64,000 nucleotides of DNA from JAOUEA01 sp963790335 (GTDB lineage: Bacteria; Actinomycetota; UBA4738; HRBIN12). Positions within the stretch are counted from its first letter, which is position 1, and the number at the start of each line of letters is the position of its first letter. The notes below the pieces were generated by a model. That model saw nothing but the letters and a program-made list of their open reading frames with translations, did not search any database and was not told the origin of the DNA. The DNA is taken from NCBI GenBank assembly GCA_963790335.1, contig CAWBOB010000002.1:124001-188000 (forward strand), in the 5' to 3' direction. Position numbers and translations under genes: made by a program. This document shows, one piece after another, positions 29,629-38,754 of this stretch.

Positions 29629-29862
29629 TTGGCCACGAAGACCAAGAAGAAGAACAACGGCAACGGCGCCACCCTCGGGTTCGAGGCCACGCTGTGGGCC
29701 GCGGCCGACAAGCTCCGCGGCCACATGGATGCTGCCGAGTACAAGCACGTCGTGCTCGGTCTCATCTCCCCGAAGTACATCTCCGACGCGTTCGACGCCC
29801 GTCATGAAGAGCTGGCCGCCGATCCATCGCCGACCCCGAACACGGCGGCTCGTACACAGTGA
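29629..29862 (+). pseudogene. truncated type I restriction methyltransferase N-terminus (hsdM remnant)
   Basis: About 77 codons from TTG 29629 (GGAG site upstream). After a Lys/Asn-rich start, ATLGFEATLWAAADKLRGHM, DAAEYKHVVLGLI, KYISDAFDARHEELAAD match the HsdM N-terminal helical domain, which normally precedes about 400 residues of SAM-dependent methyltransferase. The frame stops after DPSPTPNTAARTQ and no methyltransferase, hsdS or hsdR sequence follows. Both downstream genes start in good order, so this is a real truncation or domesticated fragment rather than an indel artefact. It marks an old restriction-modification insertion. Confidence 0.75.
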
Positions 29863-30029
29863 AGATCTACGAACGTCAAGGCGAGATCGTCTCCGACGAC
29901 GGCGAACGACGATCGAGCATTTTGCTTAAGCCCGACAGCACCGATCCCCGCTTCGGCCCGCTCGTGCTCGCTCCGCCGGTCGAGGAGCAGATTTCTGTCG
30001 TGGGCGAACTCGTGTCGGTACTCAGGTAG
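29859..30029 (+). CDS. 56-aa hypothetical protein
   Basis: GTG 29859 overlaps the TGA of the hsdM fragment (GTGA), implying coupled translation. The product reads VKIYERQGEIVSDDGERRSS, ILLKPDSTDPRFGPLVLAPP, then VEEQISVVGELVSVLR. The C-terminal EEQISVVGELVSVLR looks like the end of a helix-turn or LexA/S24-type beta domain (the phrase is common next to repressor-like peptidases), but it is too short to assign. It is followed by the HEPN gene after 8 bases, so it could be its partner. Confidence 0.5.
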   Translation: MKIYERQGEIVSDDGERRSSILLKPDSTDPRFGPLVLAPPVEEQISVVGELVSVLR

Positions 30030-30037
30030 GAGGCGAC

Positions 30038-30669
30038 ATGGCCAGCAGGGCACATCGATCGTTCAACAAGACGATGAAGCGCGTGGATGGTCTCGTCGCC
30101 CTGCATCCGGTCATTCATGGCTCGCCCGGCCAGCGCAGCACGTCTCTGACGTCCTCAGGGGAGCATTGGTTCTGGCGATGGCAGGTCTCGATGCCCTGGT
30201 GCTCGACTCCATTGCAGAAGTCGTCCCCGAGCTAGCGCGACGCGGGGAGCTCGGATCGACTGTTCAGAAGTGGGTTCGAGATGATCCCGAGCAGGTGCTG
30301 AGTTGTTTCGCTGCCTCGGATCCAAATGAAGCTCTCGGTGTTATGTGCCGAGATCATCTTGGGCATCAGACTTTCCAGCGTTCTGCTGCAATCGAAGGCG
30401 TGCTTCGCGACGTCATCGGAGTAAACGGACTATGGGAAGAGGCGGCGAAGGCTCTCGCTAAGCAGGGGAGAGTGATGAAGCCAGCAGAAATTGCTGCCAG
30501 CCTTGATGTCTTCGTGAAACGCCGCAACCGGATCGCCCATTCGGGAGACGCCAAGGAGGGGTCGACTGCCACCGCACCCATCAGGCGTCGGTTCGTGGTT
30601 GAGGCAGTCGTGACAACACGAGCGGTGGGCCAGGCCGTGGTGAAGTTGGTCGCGGCGAGGACAAAGTGA
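30038..30669 (+). CDS. RiboL-PSP-HEPN domain protein, one frameshift
   Basis: From ATG 30038 (TAGGAGG site): RAHRSFNKTMKRVDGLVALH. A frame change near 30148 then gives DVLRGALVLAMAGLDALVLD, QTFQRSAAIEGVLRDVIG and KRRNRIAHSGDAK. RNRIAH fits the HEPN Rx4-6H motif of metal-independent RNases. HEPN proteins act as toxins, in abortive-infection defence or RNA turnover. Codon use is visibly less GC-rich than the neighbours (30.3-30.65 kb), a sign of transfer. It lies between the SOS-controlled DUF6504 and dnaE2 genes. Confidence 0.7.
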
Positions 30670-30677
30670 TTCGCATC

Positions 30678-30706
30678 TAGACGTGGGCGCTCTCGCTCTC
30701 TAGACT
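30678..30706 (+). promoter_or_regulatory. promoter of dnaE2
   Basis: TAGACG (30678-30683), a 17-base spacer, and TAGACT (30701-30706). The -10 box touches the first base of the LexA box, so repressor binding would occlude the start site. Confidence 0.65.
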
Positions 30707-30721
30707 CGAACACTTGTTCGA
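30706..30721 (+). promoter_or_regulatory. LexA (SOS) box before dnaE2
   Basis: TCGAACACTTGTTCGA matches TCGAAC-N4-GTTCGA perfectly and lies 19 bases before the dnaE2 start. It is the second such box in 1.6 kb. Confidence 0.9.
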
Positions 30722-30739
30722 TTCTGGGGAAGTGGAGCT

Positions 30740-33700
30740 TTGCCATTGAGGAACACCCGCGTGTCTCAAGGCCCATTCGTGCATCTCGACGTGCGGTCGT
30801 GCTTCTCCCTGAAGGAAGGCGCGTTCACACCGGAGCAGCTCGCCGCCCAGGTAGCGGTGTTCGCGCCGACCTCGGGCTCGGACCCACCGGCCGTGGCGAT
30901 GACCGACCGCGACGGGCTCTACGGAGCCGCGCGGTTCGTACGAGCGTGCGAGTCCCAGGGCGTGCGTCCGATCCTGGGCGCCTCGCTCACGGTGCGGGCG
31001 AGCACACCGCCGCCGGGAGATGCGCACGTCGTGGTGCTCGCCACCGACGACACCGGCTATGCGAACCTCTGCCGGCTGATCACCGACGCGCACATGCTCG
31101 GCGAGCGCGGCGACCCCTGGGTCGATCCGCTCCAGGTCTGCGCGCACGCAACGGGGCTCGTCGCGATCGCCGGCCCCCGCTCGCACCCGGGGCGGGCGGC
31201 CACGCAAGGCCGCGTCGATCACGCCGCGAAGCTGCTCGCCCCCTTCCGTGAGGCGTTCGGTCGCGAGCGTCTCTTCATCGGCGTCGAGCACCGGCTCGAG
31301 CGCGAGTCCAACGACGAGGTCCGGGCGATGCTGCGTCTGGCCGAGCGAGCCGGCGTCGGCGCCGTCGCGACCAACCCCGTGCGCTACCTCGATCCCAGCG
31401 ATGCGTTCGTGGCCGACGTGCTCGAGTGCATGCGGCGCCTGGTGCCGCTTGCAGACACGAACGTCACGCGCCGCAACGCGGAGGGCTGGTTGAAGCCGCC
31501 CGCCGAGATGCGCGCGCTGTTCCGTGAGCGCCCGGACCTGTGCGACGCGACCCTGACCGTCGCCGACATGTGCCGCTACGACCTCGGGCTCGGGCGTATC
31601 CACTTCCCCGACTTCCCGACGCCCGGCAACCGCAGCGCCGACGCGGTGCTCGCGGAGCGGTGCTGGCGGGGCGTGCACGAGCGGGGCCTCCCCGAGACCG
31701 AAGCGCTCCGCGAGCGGCTGCACCACGAGCTCTCGATGATCCGGCGCATGGGGTTCGCGGCGTACTTCCTCACCGTGGCCGACATCGTCGCCGACGTGAA
31801 GGCGATGGGCATCAGGGCGGCGTGCCGGGGGAGCGCCGCCGGCTCGCTCGTGTGCTACCTCACCGGCATCTCCGACGTCGACGCGCTCCGCCACGACCTG
31901 TCGTTCGAGCGGTTCATGAACCCGATGCGCACGGACCTTCCCGACATCGACATCGACGTCGAGTCCGCGCGGCGCGAGGACGTCTACGACATGATCCTCA
32001 GCCGCCACGGTGAAGAGCGAGCCGGCTGCGTCGCGATGGTCGACACCTACCGCGCTCGCTCGGCGATCCGCGAGGTGGGCAAGGCGCTCGGCCTTCCCGA
32101 GGTGGAAGTCGGCACGGTCGCGAAGTCGTTCCCCCACATCTCCGCCCGCCACCTGCGCGAGGCGATCGACCGCCTGCCCGAGCTGGCGGGCATCAACCTG
32201 CGCTTCGAGCAGATGGAACGCCTGATCGGCGTGGCCGAGAAGCTCGCCGGCTTCCCTCGCCACGTCGCGCTGCATCCGTGCGGCATCGTGCTCGCCTCGC
32301 ACGACCTGGTGCAGCGCGTGCCGCTCGAGCGCAGCGCGAACGGGCACCGCATGATCCAGGCCGACAAGGACGACGTGGAGCTGCTCGGTTACCTGAAGCT
32401 CGACATCCTCGGCGTGCGCATGCTGAGCTCGATGCGCCACGCGCTCGACGAGATCGCGCGCACGACTGGGGAGAAGGTCGACCTCGATCACATCGCCCTC
32501 GACGACCTCGCCACGTTCGAGACGATCCGCGCCTCCGACACGCTCGGCTGCTTCCAGATCGAGTCGCCCGGTCAACGCGAGCTGCTGCAGAAGCTGCAGC
32601 CCGACCGATGGGAAGACCTGATCGTCGACATCTCGCTGTTCCGCCCCGGACCGGTGAAGTCCGACATGATCACGCCGTACCTGCGCCGGCGTTCCGGCAT
32701 GGAGCGGCCCACCTACATCCACGACGGTCTGCGCGAGCCGTTGCAGGAGACGTTCGGGGTGATCGTCTTCCACGAACAGGTGATCCGCGCGCTCGCGGCG
32801 CTCGCGGGCTACACCGAGACCTACGCCGATCACATCCGGCGCCACCTCGACCACGAGGAGTTGCTGCCGGGGTTCGAGGCGGACTTCCTCGACCGAGCCA
32901 CGGCTCGCGGCGTCGACCGCGAGGCTGCCGAGAAGATCTGGCACGCGGTGACGCAGTTCGCGTCGTTCGGGTTCTGCAAGGCGCACGCGGCCGCGTTCGC
33001 GGTGCCCACCTATCAGAGCGCATGGCTGAAGACCCACTACCCGGCGCACCTGGTGGCAGGGCTGCTCACGCACGACCCGGGCATGTACCCGCGGCGCCTG
33101 ATCGTCGAAGACGCGCGGCAGCACGCCATCCCGATCCTCCCGCTCGATGTCAACGCGAGCGAACCCGACTACGTGGTGGAGGCAGTCGAACGGGGATTCG
33201 GGGAGCTCGAGGAGCGAGCGACAGCGAGCGTTGCCCCCCGATGGGGTGTCAGGCTCGCGCTCCAGGACGTGCACGGCATCAGCGATGCCGAGATACGCTC
33301 GATCATGACGGCGCGGGCCGAGCGGGCCTTCCGCGACGTGGGGGACTTCATGCGGCGCACCACCGTGAGCCGCCCGGTGACCGAGGCGCTCGCGCACGCG
33401 GGCGCGTTCGATGCGTTGGAGCCTGCCCGCCGTCACCACCTCTACGTTGCGATGACCGCCGAGCCCGAGCGCGAGGGTGATCAGCTCACGCTCACGATGG
33501 GCGCAGACCCGGCCGAAGGGCACCGGTTCACGGACTACTCCGACGCCGAGGTGGTGCGCGCCGAGCTCGAGGTGATGGGGCTCGACGCCACGAGGCACAT
33601 CGTGAGCTTCTTCGAGCCGCTGCTCGACGACCTCGGCGTGACCCGGGCGCGCGACCTGCGACGCACCCGCGGTGGCTCGAAGGTGATCGTGGCCGGCGTG

Positions 33701-34060
33701 AAGGTCGCCTCGCAGACCCCGGCGATCCGCAGCGGCCAGCGCATCATCTTCCTCACGCTCGACGACGCGACCGGACCGGTCGAGGTCACGGTCTTCGAGT
33801 CGGTGCAGCCGAAGGTGGTGAAGACCGTCTTGCACGGGTACGCGCTGGCGGTCGCGGGCGAGCTGCGGCGAACGGGGGTGGGTGGGGTCAGCGTCGTCGC
33901 CGAGGAGGTCTGGGACCTGTCGGCGCTGCATCGCGCGCGAGGAGAAGGGCAGCTGCTCGAGGCCGTGCGCGGCGAGGTGCGCCTGCCACCGGCGTCGGCG
34001 CCCGCCGCCGGCACCGGACCACGCACGCTCTGGCACGCGAGTCCCGGCTCCGCGGGATGA
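30740..34060 (+). CDS. dnaE2: error-prone DNA polymerase III alpha subunit DnaE2
   Basis: Translesion replicative-type polymerase induced by DNA damage. About 1106 aa. The PHP domain (FVHLDVRSCFSLKEGAFTPE, MTDRDGLYGAARF) occupies residues 1-210. The polymerase core has AACRGSAAGSLVCYLTGISD, the catalytic PDIDIDVESARR near residue 400 and GCFQIESPGQRELLQKLQP. It ends in an OB fold (VIVAGVKVASQTPAI, IFLTLDDATGPVEVTVFES). The SPGQRE and FFRPGP-like blocks are typical of DnaE2. Start TTG 30740 has GGAG upstream; downstream GTGs are alternatives. The LexA box and the dinB gene following after 7 bases indicate an SOS mutagenesis operon. imuB is not in the window. Confidence 0.92.
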   Translation: MPLRNTRVSQGPFVHLDVRSCFSLKEGAFTPEQLAAQVAVFAPTSGSDPPAVAMTDRDGLYGAARFVRACESQGVRPILGASLTVRASTPPPGDAHVVVLATDDTGYANLCRLITDAHMLGERGDPWVDPLQVCAHATGLVAIAGPRSHPGRAATQGRVDHAAKLLAPFREAFGRERLFIGVEHRLERESNDEVRAMLRLAERAGVGAVATNPVRYLDPSDAFVADVLECMRRLVPLADTNVTRRNAEGWLKPPAEMRALFRERPDLCDATLTVADMCRYDLGLGRIHFPDFPTPGNRSADAVLAERCWRGVHERGLPETEALRERLHHELSMIRRMGFAAYFLTVADIVADVKAMGIRAACRGSAAGSLVCYLTGISDVDALRHDLSFERFMNPMRTDLPDIDIDVESARREDVYDMILSRHGEERAGCVAMVDTYRARSAIREVGKALGLPEVEVGTVAKSFPHISARHLREAIDRLPELAGINLRFEQMERLIGVAEKLAGFPRHVALHPCGIVLASHDLVQRVPLERSANGHRMIQADKDDVELLGYLKLDILGVRMLSSMRHALDEIARTTGEKVDLDHIALDDLATFETIRASDTLGCFQIESPGQRELLQKLQPDRWEDLIVDISLFRPGPVKSDMITPYLRRRSGMERPTYIHDGLREPLQETFGVIVFHEQVIRALAALAGYTETYADHIRRHLDHEELLPGFEADFLDRATARGVDREAAEKIWHAVTQFASFGFCKAHAAAFAVPTYQSAWLKTHYPAHLVAGLLTHDPGMYPRRLIVEDARQHAIPILPLDVNASEPDYVVEAVERGFGELEERATASVAPRWGVRLALQDVHGISDAEIRSIMTARAERAFRDVGDFMRRTTVSRPVTEALAHAGAFDALEPARRHHLYVAMTAEPEREGDQLTLTMGADPAEGHRFTDYSDAEVVRAELEVMGLDATRHIVSFFEPLLDDLGVTRARDLRRTRGGSKVIVAGVKVASQTPAIRSGQRIIFLTLDDATGPVEVTVFESVQPKVVKTVLHGYALAVAGELRRTGVGGVSVVAEEVWDLSALHRARGEGQLLEAVRGEVRLPPASAPAAGTGPRTLWHASPGSAG

Positions 34061-34067
34061 TGATGCC

Positions 34068-35327
34068 ATGTCGCCTATGACCACCGGACGCGCGATGCCG
34101 AACGAGCGTCCCGCCGAGCCGATCCTGCACGCCGACATCGACGCCTTCTACGCGTCGGTCGAGGTGCTGAAGGATCCGAGCCTCGCCGGCAAGCCGGTGA
34201 TCGTCGGTGGTGTGGGTGGACGCGGGGTCGTGAGCTCCGCCTCGTACGAGGCCCGCGAGTTCGGCGTGCGATCGGCGATGCCCACGGTGCGGGCTCGCCG
34301 CCTGTGTCCCGGCGGCGTGTTCCTGCCGCCCGACTTCGAGGCGTACCAGGCGCACTCGAACCGGTTCCGCGAGGTGCTGCTCGCGCACACGCCGCTCGTG
34401 GAACCGATCTCGCTCGACGAGGCCTTCCTCGACGTGGGCGGGGCCACGATGCTGTTCGGCGAGCCGCGCGAGATCGCAGCGCGCATCCGCACGGAGGTCG
34501 AGCACGAGGTGGGGGTGACGTGCTCGGTGGGCGTCGCGCCGACGAAGTTCGTCGCGAAGCTCGCGAGCGACCACTGCAAGCCCAACGGCATGCTGGTCGT
34601 CGCAGCCGACGGCGTGCTCGGCTTCCTCGAGCCGCTGCCGGTGCGGCGTCTCTGGGGCGTGGGGGAGAAGACCGGCGAGGTGCTCGCGCGCATGGCGGTG
34701 CGCACCGTGGGCGACCTCGCCGCCACGCCCGAGTCGATCCTGGCCCGGCTGCTCGGCGAGCAGGGCGCCCGACATCTGCGCCGGCTCTCGCTCGGCATCG
34801 ACGATCGCGAGGTCGTGCCCTACGAGGCCCCGAAGTCGGTGGGCCACGAGGAGACGTTCGAGCACGACCTCGACGACGACGAGACCCTGCTCCGCGAGCT
34901 GCTGGCGCTCTCGGGCAAGGTCGCCTCGCGGCTTCGGGCCGACGGATACCGGGCGCGCACGGTCACGATGAAGGTGCGCCTCGCGACCTTCACCACGCTC
35001 ACGCGATCGAAGACACTCGCCGACGCAACCGACGTCGGCGCCGACCTGTACCACACGGTCGCCGGCCTCTACCGGGCGCTGCCTGGTCAGCGCCGGCGGG
35101 TCCGGCTGCTGGGGGTGCAGGCGAGCGGACTGGTGGCGGCCGGCGCCGAGCAGCTCGCGATGCTGCACGGCGAACGATGGGGCGACGTCGAGCGCGCCGT
35201 CGATCGCATCGAGCACCGGTTCGGCCGCGGAGCGGCGATGCCCGCATCGTTGCTGGACCGCGCCCGGCCCCAGCGGGCTCCCGGGGGTCCGGCTCGTGCG
35301 GGCCGCGCCGACGGCCGTGGTCGATGA
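34068..35327 (+). CDS. dinB: Y-family DNA polymerase IV
   Basis: Lesion-bypass polymerase. 419 aa. LHADIDAFYASVEVLKDPSL holds the first catalytic Asp and the steric residues. SYEAREFGVRSAMP, the SLDEAFLDV motif with the Asp-Glu pair near residue 115, and CSVGVAPTKFVAKLASDHCK are followed by the thumb helix-hairpin-helix and little-finger domain (VTMKVRLATFTTLTRSKTL). All catalytic residues are present, so it is an active DinB rather than the inactive ImuB normally paired with DnaE2. It lies 7 bases after dnaE2 and shares its SOS promoter. No beta-clamp motif is obvious in the arginine-rich tail. Confidence 0.92.
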   Translation: MSPMTTGRAMPNERPAEPILHADIDAFYASVEVLKDPSLAGKPVIVGGVGGRGVVSSASYEAREFGVRSAMPTVRARRLCPGGVFLPPDFEAYQAHSNRFREVLLAHTPLVEPISLDEAFLDVGGATMLFGEPREIAARIRTEVEHEVGVTCSVGVAPTKFVAKLASDHCKPNGMLVVAADGVLGFLEPLPVRRLWGVGEKTGEVLARMAVRTVGDLAATPESILARLLGEQGARHLRRLSLGIDDREVVPYEAPKSVGHEETFEHDLDDDETLLRELLALSGKVASRLRADGYRARTVTMKVRLATFTTLTRSKTLADATDVGADLYHTVAGLYRALPGQRRRVRLLGVQASGLVAAGAEQLAMLHGERWGDVERAVDRIEHRFGRGAAMPASLLDRARPQRAPGGPARAGRADGRGR

Positions 35328-35370
35328 CGGCTTCCGGATGGGAGTGGGTTCCCAAGTCGGGCACGCTCCC

Positions 35371-35376
35371 TATAAT
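35371..35376 (+). promoter_or_regulatory. leaderless promoter, TATAAT
   Basis: Perfect TATAAT ends 6 bases before GTG 35383 of the DUF3040 gene. No clear -35 hexamer is seen. Confidence 0.65.
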
Positions 35377-35382
35377 CGAGAC

Positions 35383-35765
35383 GTGCCCCTGAGTGAACAC
35401 GAACAGCGCATCCTCGAGGAGATCGAGCAGCGTCTGGCCGAGGACGACCCCCGCCTCGTCGAGCAGGTGGGCCGCACCGACCTGTACTCCCATCTGGCTC
35501 GGCGCATCCGGCTGTCGGCCATCGCGTTCGTGCTCGGGTGCGTGCTGCTCCTGCTGTTCGTGGTCCCCGATGGGGAGCGTTGATCGCGGCGACCGGGTTC
35601 GTCACCATGATCGGCTCGGCCCTCCTCATCTACCGCTACCTCGGGCAGCTCGGGCGCGACCAGATCCGCGCGCTGCAGTCCGACGGCGGATCGTTCACCG
35701 GCATCATCGGCCGGCTGGCAGCGCGGTTCCGCCCGCCGTCGCGAACCGACGACGACGACGCGTAA
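35383..35765 (+). CDS. DUF3040 membrane protein, one frameshift
   Basis: Actinobacteria-specific family of unknown function. VPLSEHEQRILEEIEQRLAE is the family's signature start. DDPRLVEQVGRTDLYSHLAR is followed by a helix (LSAIAFVLGCVLLLLFVV). After a frame change near 35565 a second helix (WGALIAATGFVTMIGSALLI) and a charged tail ending RTDDDDA complete it. GTG 35383 is set by the family start and the TATAAT box. DUF3040 genes often lie between dinB and the dcw region in actinobacteria, as here. Confidence 0.78.
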
Positions 35766-35960
35766 CGCGTCGCTCGCATAGCCCGTTCGGATGATTCCGC
35801 GACCATCGTGACCTCGCGGCTTGCCGCGGTTCCGCGCGCTGTTGTACAACGGTGGCCGCTTCCCCCTTGGCGCGAGACGTCGGTCGATGCAGTGGCGATC
35901 TCCGAATCGTGCCGAAGGCGCTGAACCATCGACGACGAGACCGAGGGGGCCCGCTACAGC
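35766..35960. promoter_or_regulatory. upstream region of MerR gene with palindrome
   Basis: This 195-base gap holds the perfect palindrome GTTGTACAAC (35841-35850), a candidate operator for the MerR-type regulator downstream. No clear promoter hexamers are visible, and no ORF with coding character is seen. Confidence 0.35.
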
Positions 35961-36446
35961 ATGGAGGGATTCACCACCCACCAAGCCTGCAAGTTCACCG
36001 GGTGCACGCCTCGACAGCTTCGGTACTGGGACCAGATCGGGCTCGTCCAGCCCACCGTGCAAGGCACGGGGGGGCGGCCGGGGGTACCGCGTCTCTACGC
36101 CTTCCGCGACCTCGTGGCGTTGCGCGTCGTGAAGTCGTTGCTCGACGGCGGCATGTCGCTGCAGCGGGTCCGGCGCTCGTGGGAGTTCCTGAACAAGAAG
36201 GCGGGCATGGACAAGCATCTGTCCGAGGTGAAACTCGTCACCGACGGACAGAGCATCTTCAAGATCTGCCGGCTCGACGGCGAGGTCATCGACGCCTTGC
36301 GCGATGGACAGATGGCCTTCTTCGTCGCGATCGACGACATCGCGAGCAGCGTCGAGACCGACGTGCGGCAGTTCCGCGATGATCGGGAACGGTTCGTGCG
36401 GGCGCTGAGGGAAGCTGCGGCGCACACCGTCACAGGAACCGACTGA
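35961..36446 (+). CDS. MerR-family transcriptional regulator
   Basis: 161 aa. FTTHQACKFTGCTPRQLRYW is a MerR-type winged helix-turn-helix, continuing DQIGLVQPTVQGTGGRPGVP and RLYAFRDLVALRVVKSLLD, GGMSLQRVRRS. The C-terminal part (LVTDGQSIFKICRLDGEVI, AFFVAIDDIASSVETDV) is not a metal-binding tail and resembles actinobacterial MerR-like regulators with a small effector domain. The target is unknown; the palindrome about 110 bases upstream may be its own operator. It converges with the transglutaminase operon. Confidence 0.82.
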   Translation: MEGFTTHQACKFTGCTPRQLRYWDQIGLVQPTVQGTGGRPGVPRLYAFRDLVALRVVKSLLDGGMSLQRVRRSWEFLNKKAGMDKHLSEVKLVTDGQSIFKICRLDGEVIDALRDGQMAFFVAIDDIASSVETDVRQFRDDRERFVRALREAAAHTVTGTD

Positions 36447-36452
36447 CCTCCG

Positions 36453-38754
36453 TCAGCGGCGGCGATAGGGTCCGGTGACCCGCTGCTTCCACCCGGCGTC
36501 GCGCCGCATGGCCCGCAGGACTGCGTGCGAGGTACGGGTCGCTTCCTCCGCCTGATGCTCGTCGGGCTCGGGCGCCGCGTACGCGGCCGTGGTCGCGAGC
36601 ACGCTCAGCCGGGTGAGATCGCCGTCGACGGGCGCGCCCGAGCTCGCGACGGCGGCGCGGTACTCCTCGATGGTCTGTCCCTCACGTCTCGGGTAGCCCG
36701 AGCTCCGCCGCGCGGTCGGCGAACACGTCGTAGGTGGCGAGGATGAGGCTCCTCGGTACCCGTCGCGCGCGCCGCAGCCGGCGGCGGCGCCTGAGCGCCC
36801 TCACGGGTGGCACGAGCGCGAGCGTGATCGCACCGACACCGATGGCGGCGAGCAGGGCGTTGCCCGTGGTGAACGGGCCGCGATCGGGGGCGGCGTTCGC
36901 GGTGCCGGAAGCGATGGCGCCGCCGCCCCCGCGTCCGAGACGCCCCTGGGTGAGGTCCGGACGGAGGCCGAGGCCGCCCTCACGGGCTGCCGACGAATTG
37001 GCGGCGTTCTCCTGCGTATTCGTGCCGACCGGTGTGCCGCCCGGCCCCCCGGTGCACGGAGGGTCGGGGCAGGGCTGCACGGCGCTGGGGTCGAGGTAGG
37101 GGTAGGCGGCGAGGTTCTGACGGTTCGGCGTCGGCTCGAACGGGACCCACCCGTACCGCGGGAAGAGCACCTCGACCCAGGAATGCGCGTTCTCGGTGGT
37201 GACCGTGAAGCGCTCGCCCGAGGCGTCGGCCCGGCCCGGCGTGAAGCCGACCGCGAGCCGAGCCGGGATGCCGATGCTCCGGAGCATGATCGCCATCGCG
37301 CTCGAGAACTGCTGGCAGAAGCCTCGCTTGCCCTCGGTCAGGAACTCGACCAACGCGTCGTCGCTCGTCGACGCGGGCACCTCGTCGTCGTAGCTGAACC
37401 CGCCCGTCCGCGTGAACCGCTCTTGGATCGCGATGACCCGCTCGTAATCGTTCCGGGCGCCGGCCGTCCAACGCAGCGCGATCTCCCTGACCGCCGTGGG
37501 CAGGTCGTTCGGGGTGACCGTGTACCGCAGCGTGTCGCTCGCCTCGGGGATCACCTCGGCGCGCAGCTCGTCGGCGGTCGGCCGCACGATGTCGGCGACC
37601 GCGCCATAGGTCACGCCCGGCTCGACCCCGGAGCCGAGCGCGATCGATCCTCCCTGCGGATCCCACCGCATGCCGTCGAGCTGCGCGTCGGTCGAGCGGG
37701 GGGGATAGGGCAGGGGGAGCCACGGCAGGGCCAGCTCGCTCGTCGTGGTGAACGTCACCTCGGTGGTGCCCGCGGGAGCGGCGACCAGCGGGGTCGACGG
37801 CACCAGCGGGGTGTCGGCCACGACGGGCAGCGTCGGAGGCTCCTCGTCGGGACTCCAGACCTGGCCGTCGAAGTTGGGCAGGGCCACCATGCGCCAGTAC
37901 ATGCCGACATCGGCTTGCACCTCGAACACGGGGGTCACCTCGTCGCGCGAGAGGCTCGCCTGCACCGATACCAGCGGATCGATGCGGACCCGGCCGTCGT
38001 CGCTCGTGGAGAAGTCGATCACCCCGCGCGATCCGAACCCCGGCATCAGCGCTGGAGCGAGCGCGGCGACCACGACCGCGGCGGTGGCGACGCGGCGCGC
38101 GCTGCGCCCGGCCACGACATCGAGCCTCGCGTCACGGCCCGGTGCGGTCCAGACCGGTCCCCAGCCCTGCACGCGACGCATCGCGTCGGCGAACAGCAAC
38201 GCCGCCGCCGACGCGAGGAACAGCAGGCCGAAGACCGGCCGGACGAGATCTTCGAGGACCGAGTCGGCGAAGCCCACCAACGCCACGGGGGGCAGGAGGG
38301 CGAGCAGCGGGCTGCCTGCGCGGAACGCGAGCGCGTGCGAGGCGAACACCGCCGCCCAGGTGCCGGCCATCCCGGCGAGCAACAGCGGGGCCAGTGGTGG
38401 CGAGGGAGCGACCTGCACCCTGGCCTGCTCACCGACCCGCCCCGCCGCCTCGACGGCGACGCGGAGGGTCTCGAGTCCGGGCAGGCCGTACCAGGTCGTG
38501 TCGGGGAGCACCAGGAGTCCGATCGCGGCGATGAGTGCGATCCCGCTGATGATCGTGGCGAGCACCAGGTTCCGGCGTTCGAGCAGCGACGCGATCACCG
38601 CCGAGCCGGCCCCGGCGGCCATCAGTCGCAGGGTGGGTCCGTTGCCTTCGAAGACGCGGCCGAGCGCGACCGCAGCGGCCACCCCGACCAGCACGGTGGC
38701 GACGCCGGCGATCAGACGCTGGCTACGAGCGGACGTTCCTTGGGTGCGTGCCAT
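36453..38754 (-). CDS. transglutaminase-like membrane protein (DUF3488-TGc-DUF4129), one frameshift
   Basis: Last gene of a MoxR/DUF58/transglutaminase operon. About six N-terminal helices (DUF3488, e.g. LIAGVATVLVGVAAAVALG) are followed by an extracellular domain with the transglutaminase/protease triad: Cys in GKRGFCQQFSSAMAIML, His in TENAHSWVEVLF, and WVPFEPTPN, where the family's Asp reads as Glu. A further helix precedes the basic segment RALRRRRRLRRARRV. A frame change near 36685 extends it past a premature TGA through EGQTIEEYRAAVASS to YRRR and TGA 36453, restoring the DUF4129 tail. The start overlaps the DUF58 gene by 43 bases. Confidence 0.82.

Noticed and set aside
29859..30029. 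A LexA-like or S24 peptidase repressor fragment
   Set aside because: Only about 56 codons, with no helix-turn-helix and no Ser-Lys pair; the likeness is a short tail only.
30677..34138. Open frame of about 1150 codons on the minus strand opposite dnaE2
   Set aside because: Mirror frame of dnaE2 with no recognisable motif. The plus strand encodes a full DnaE2.
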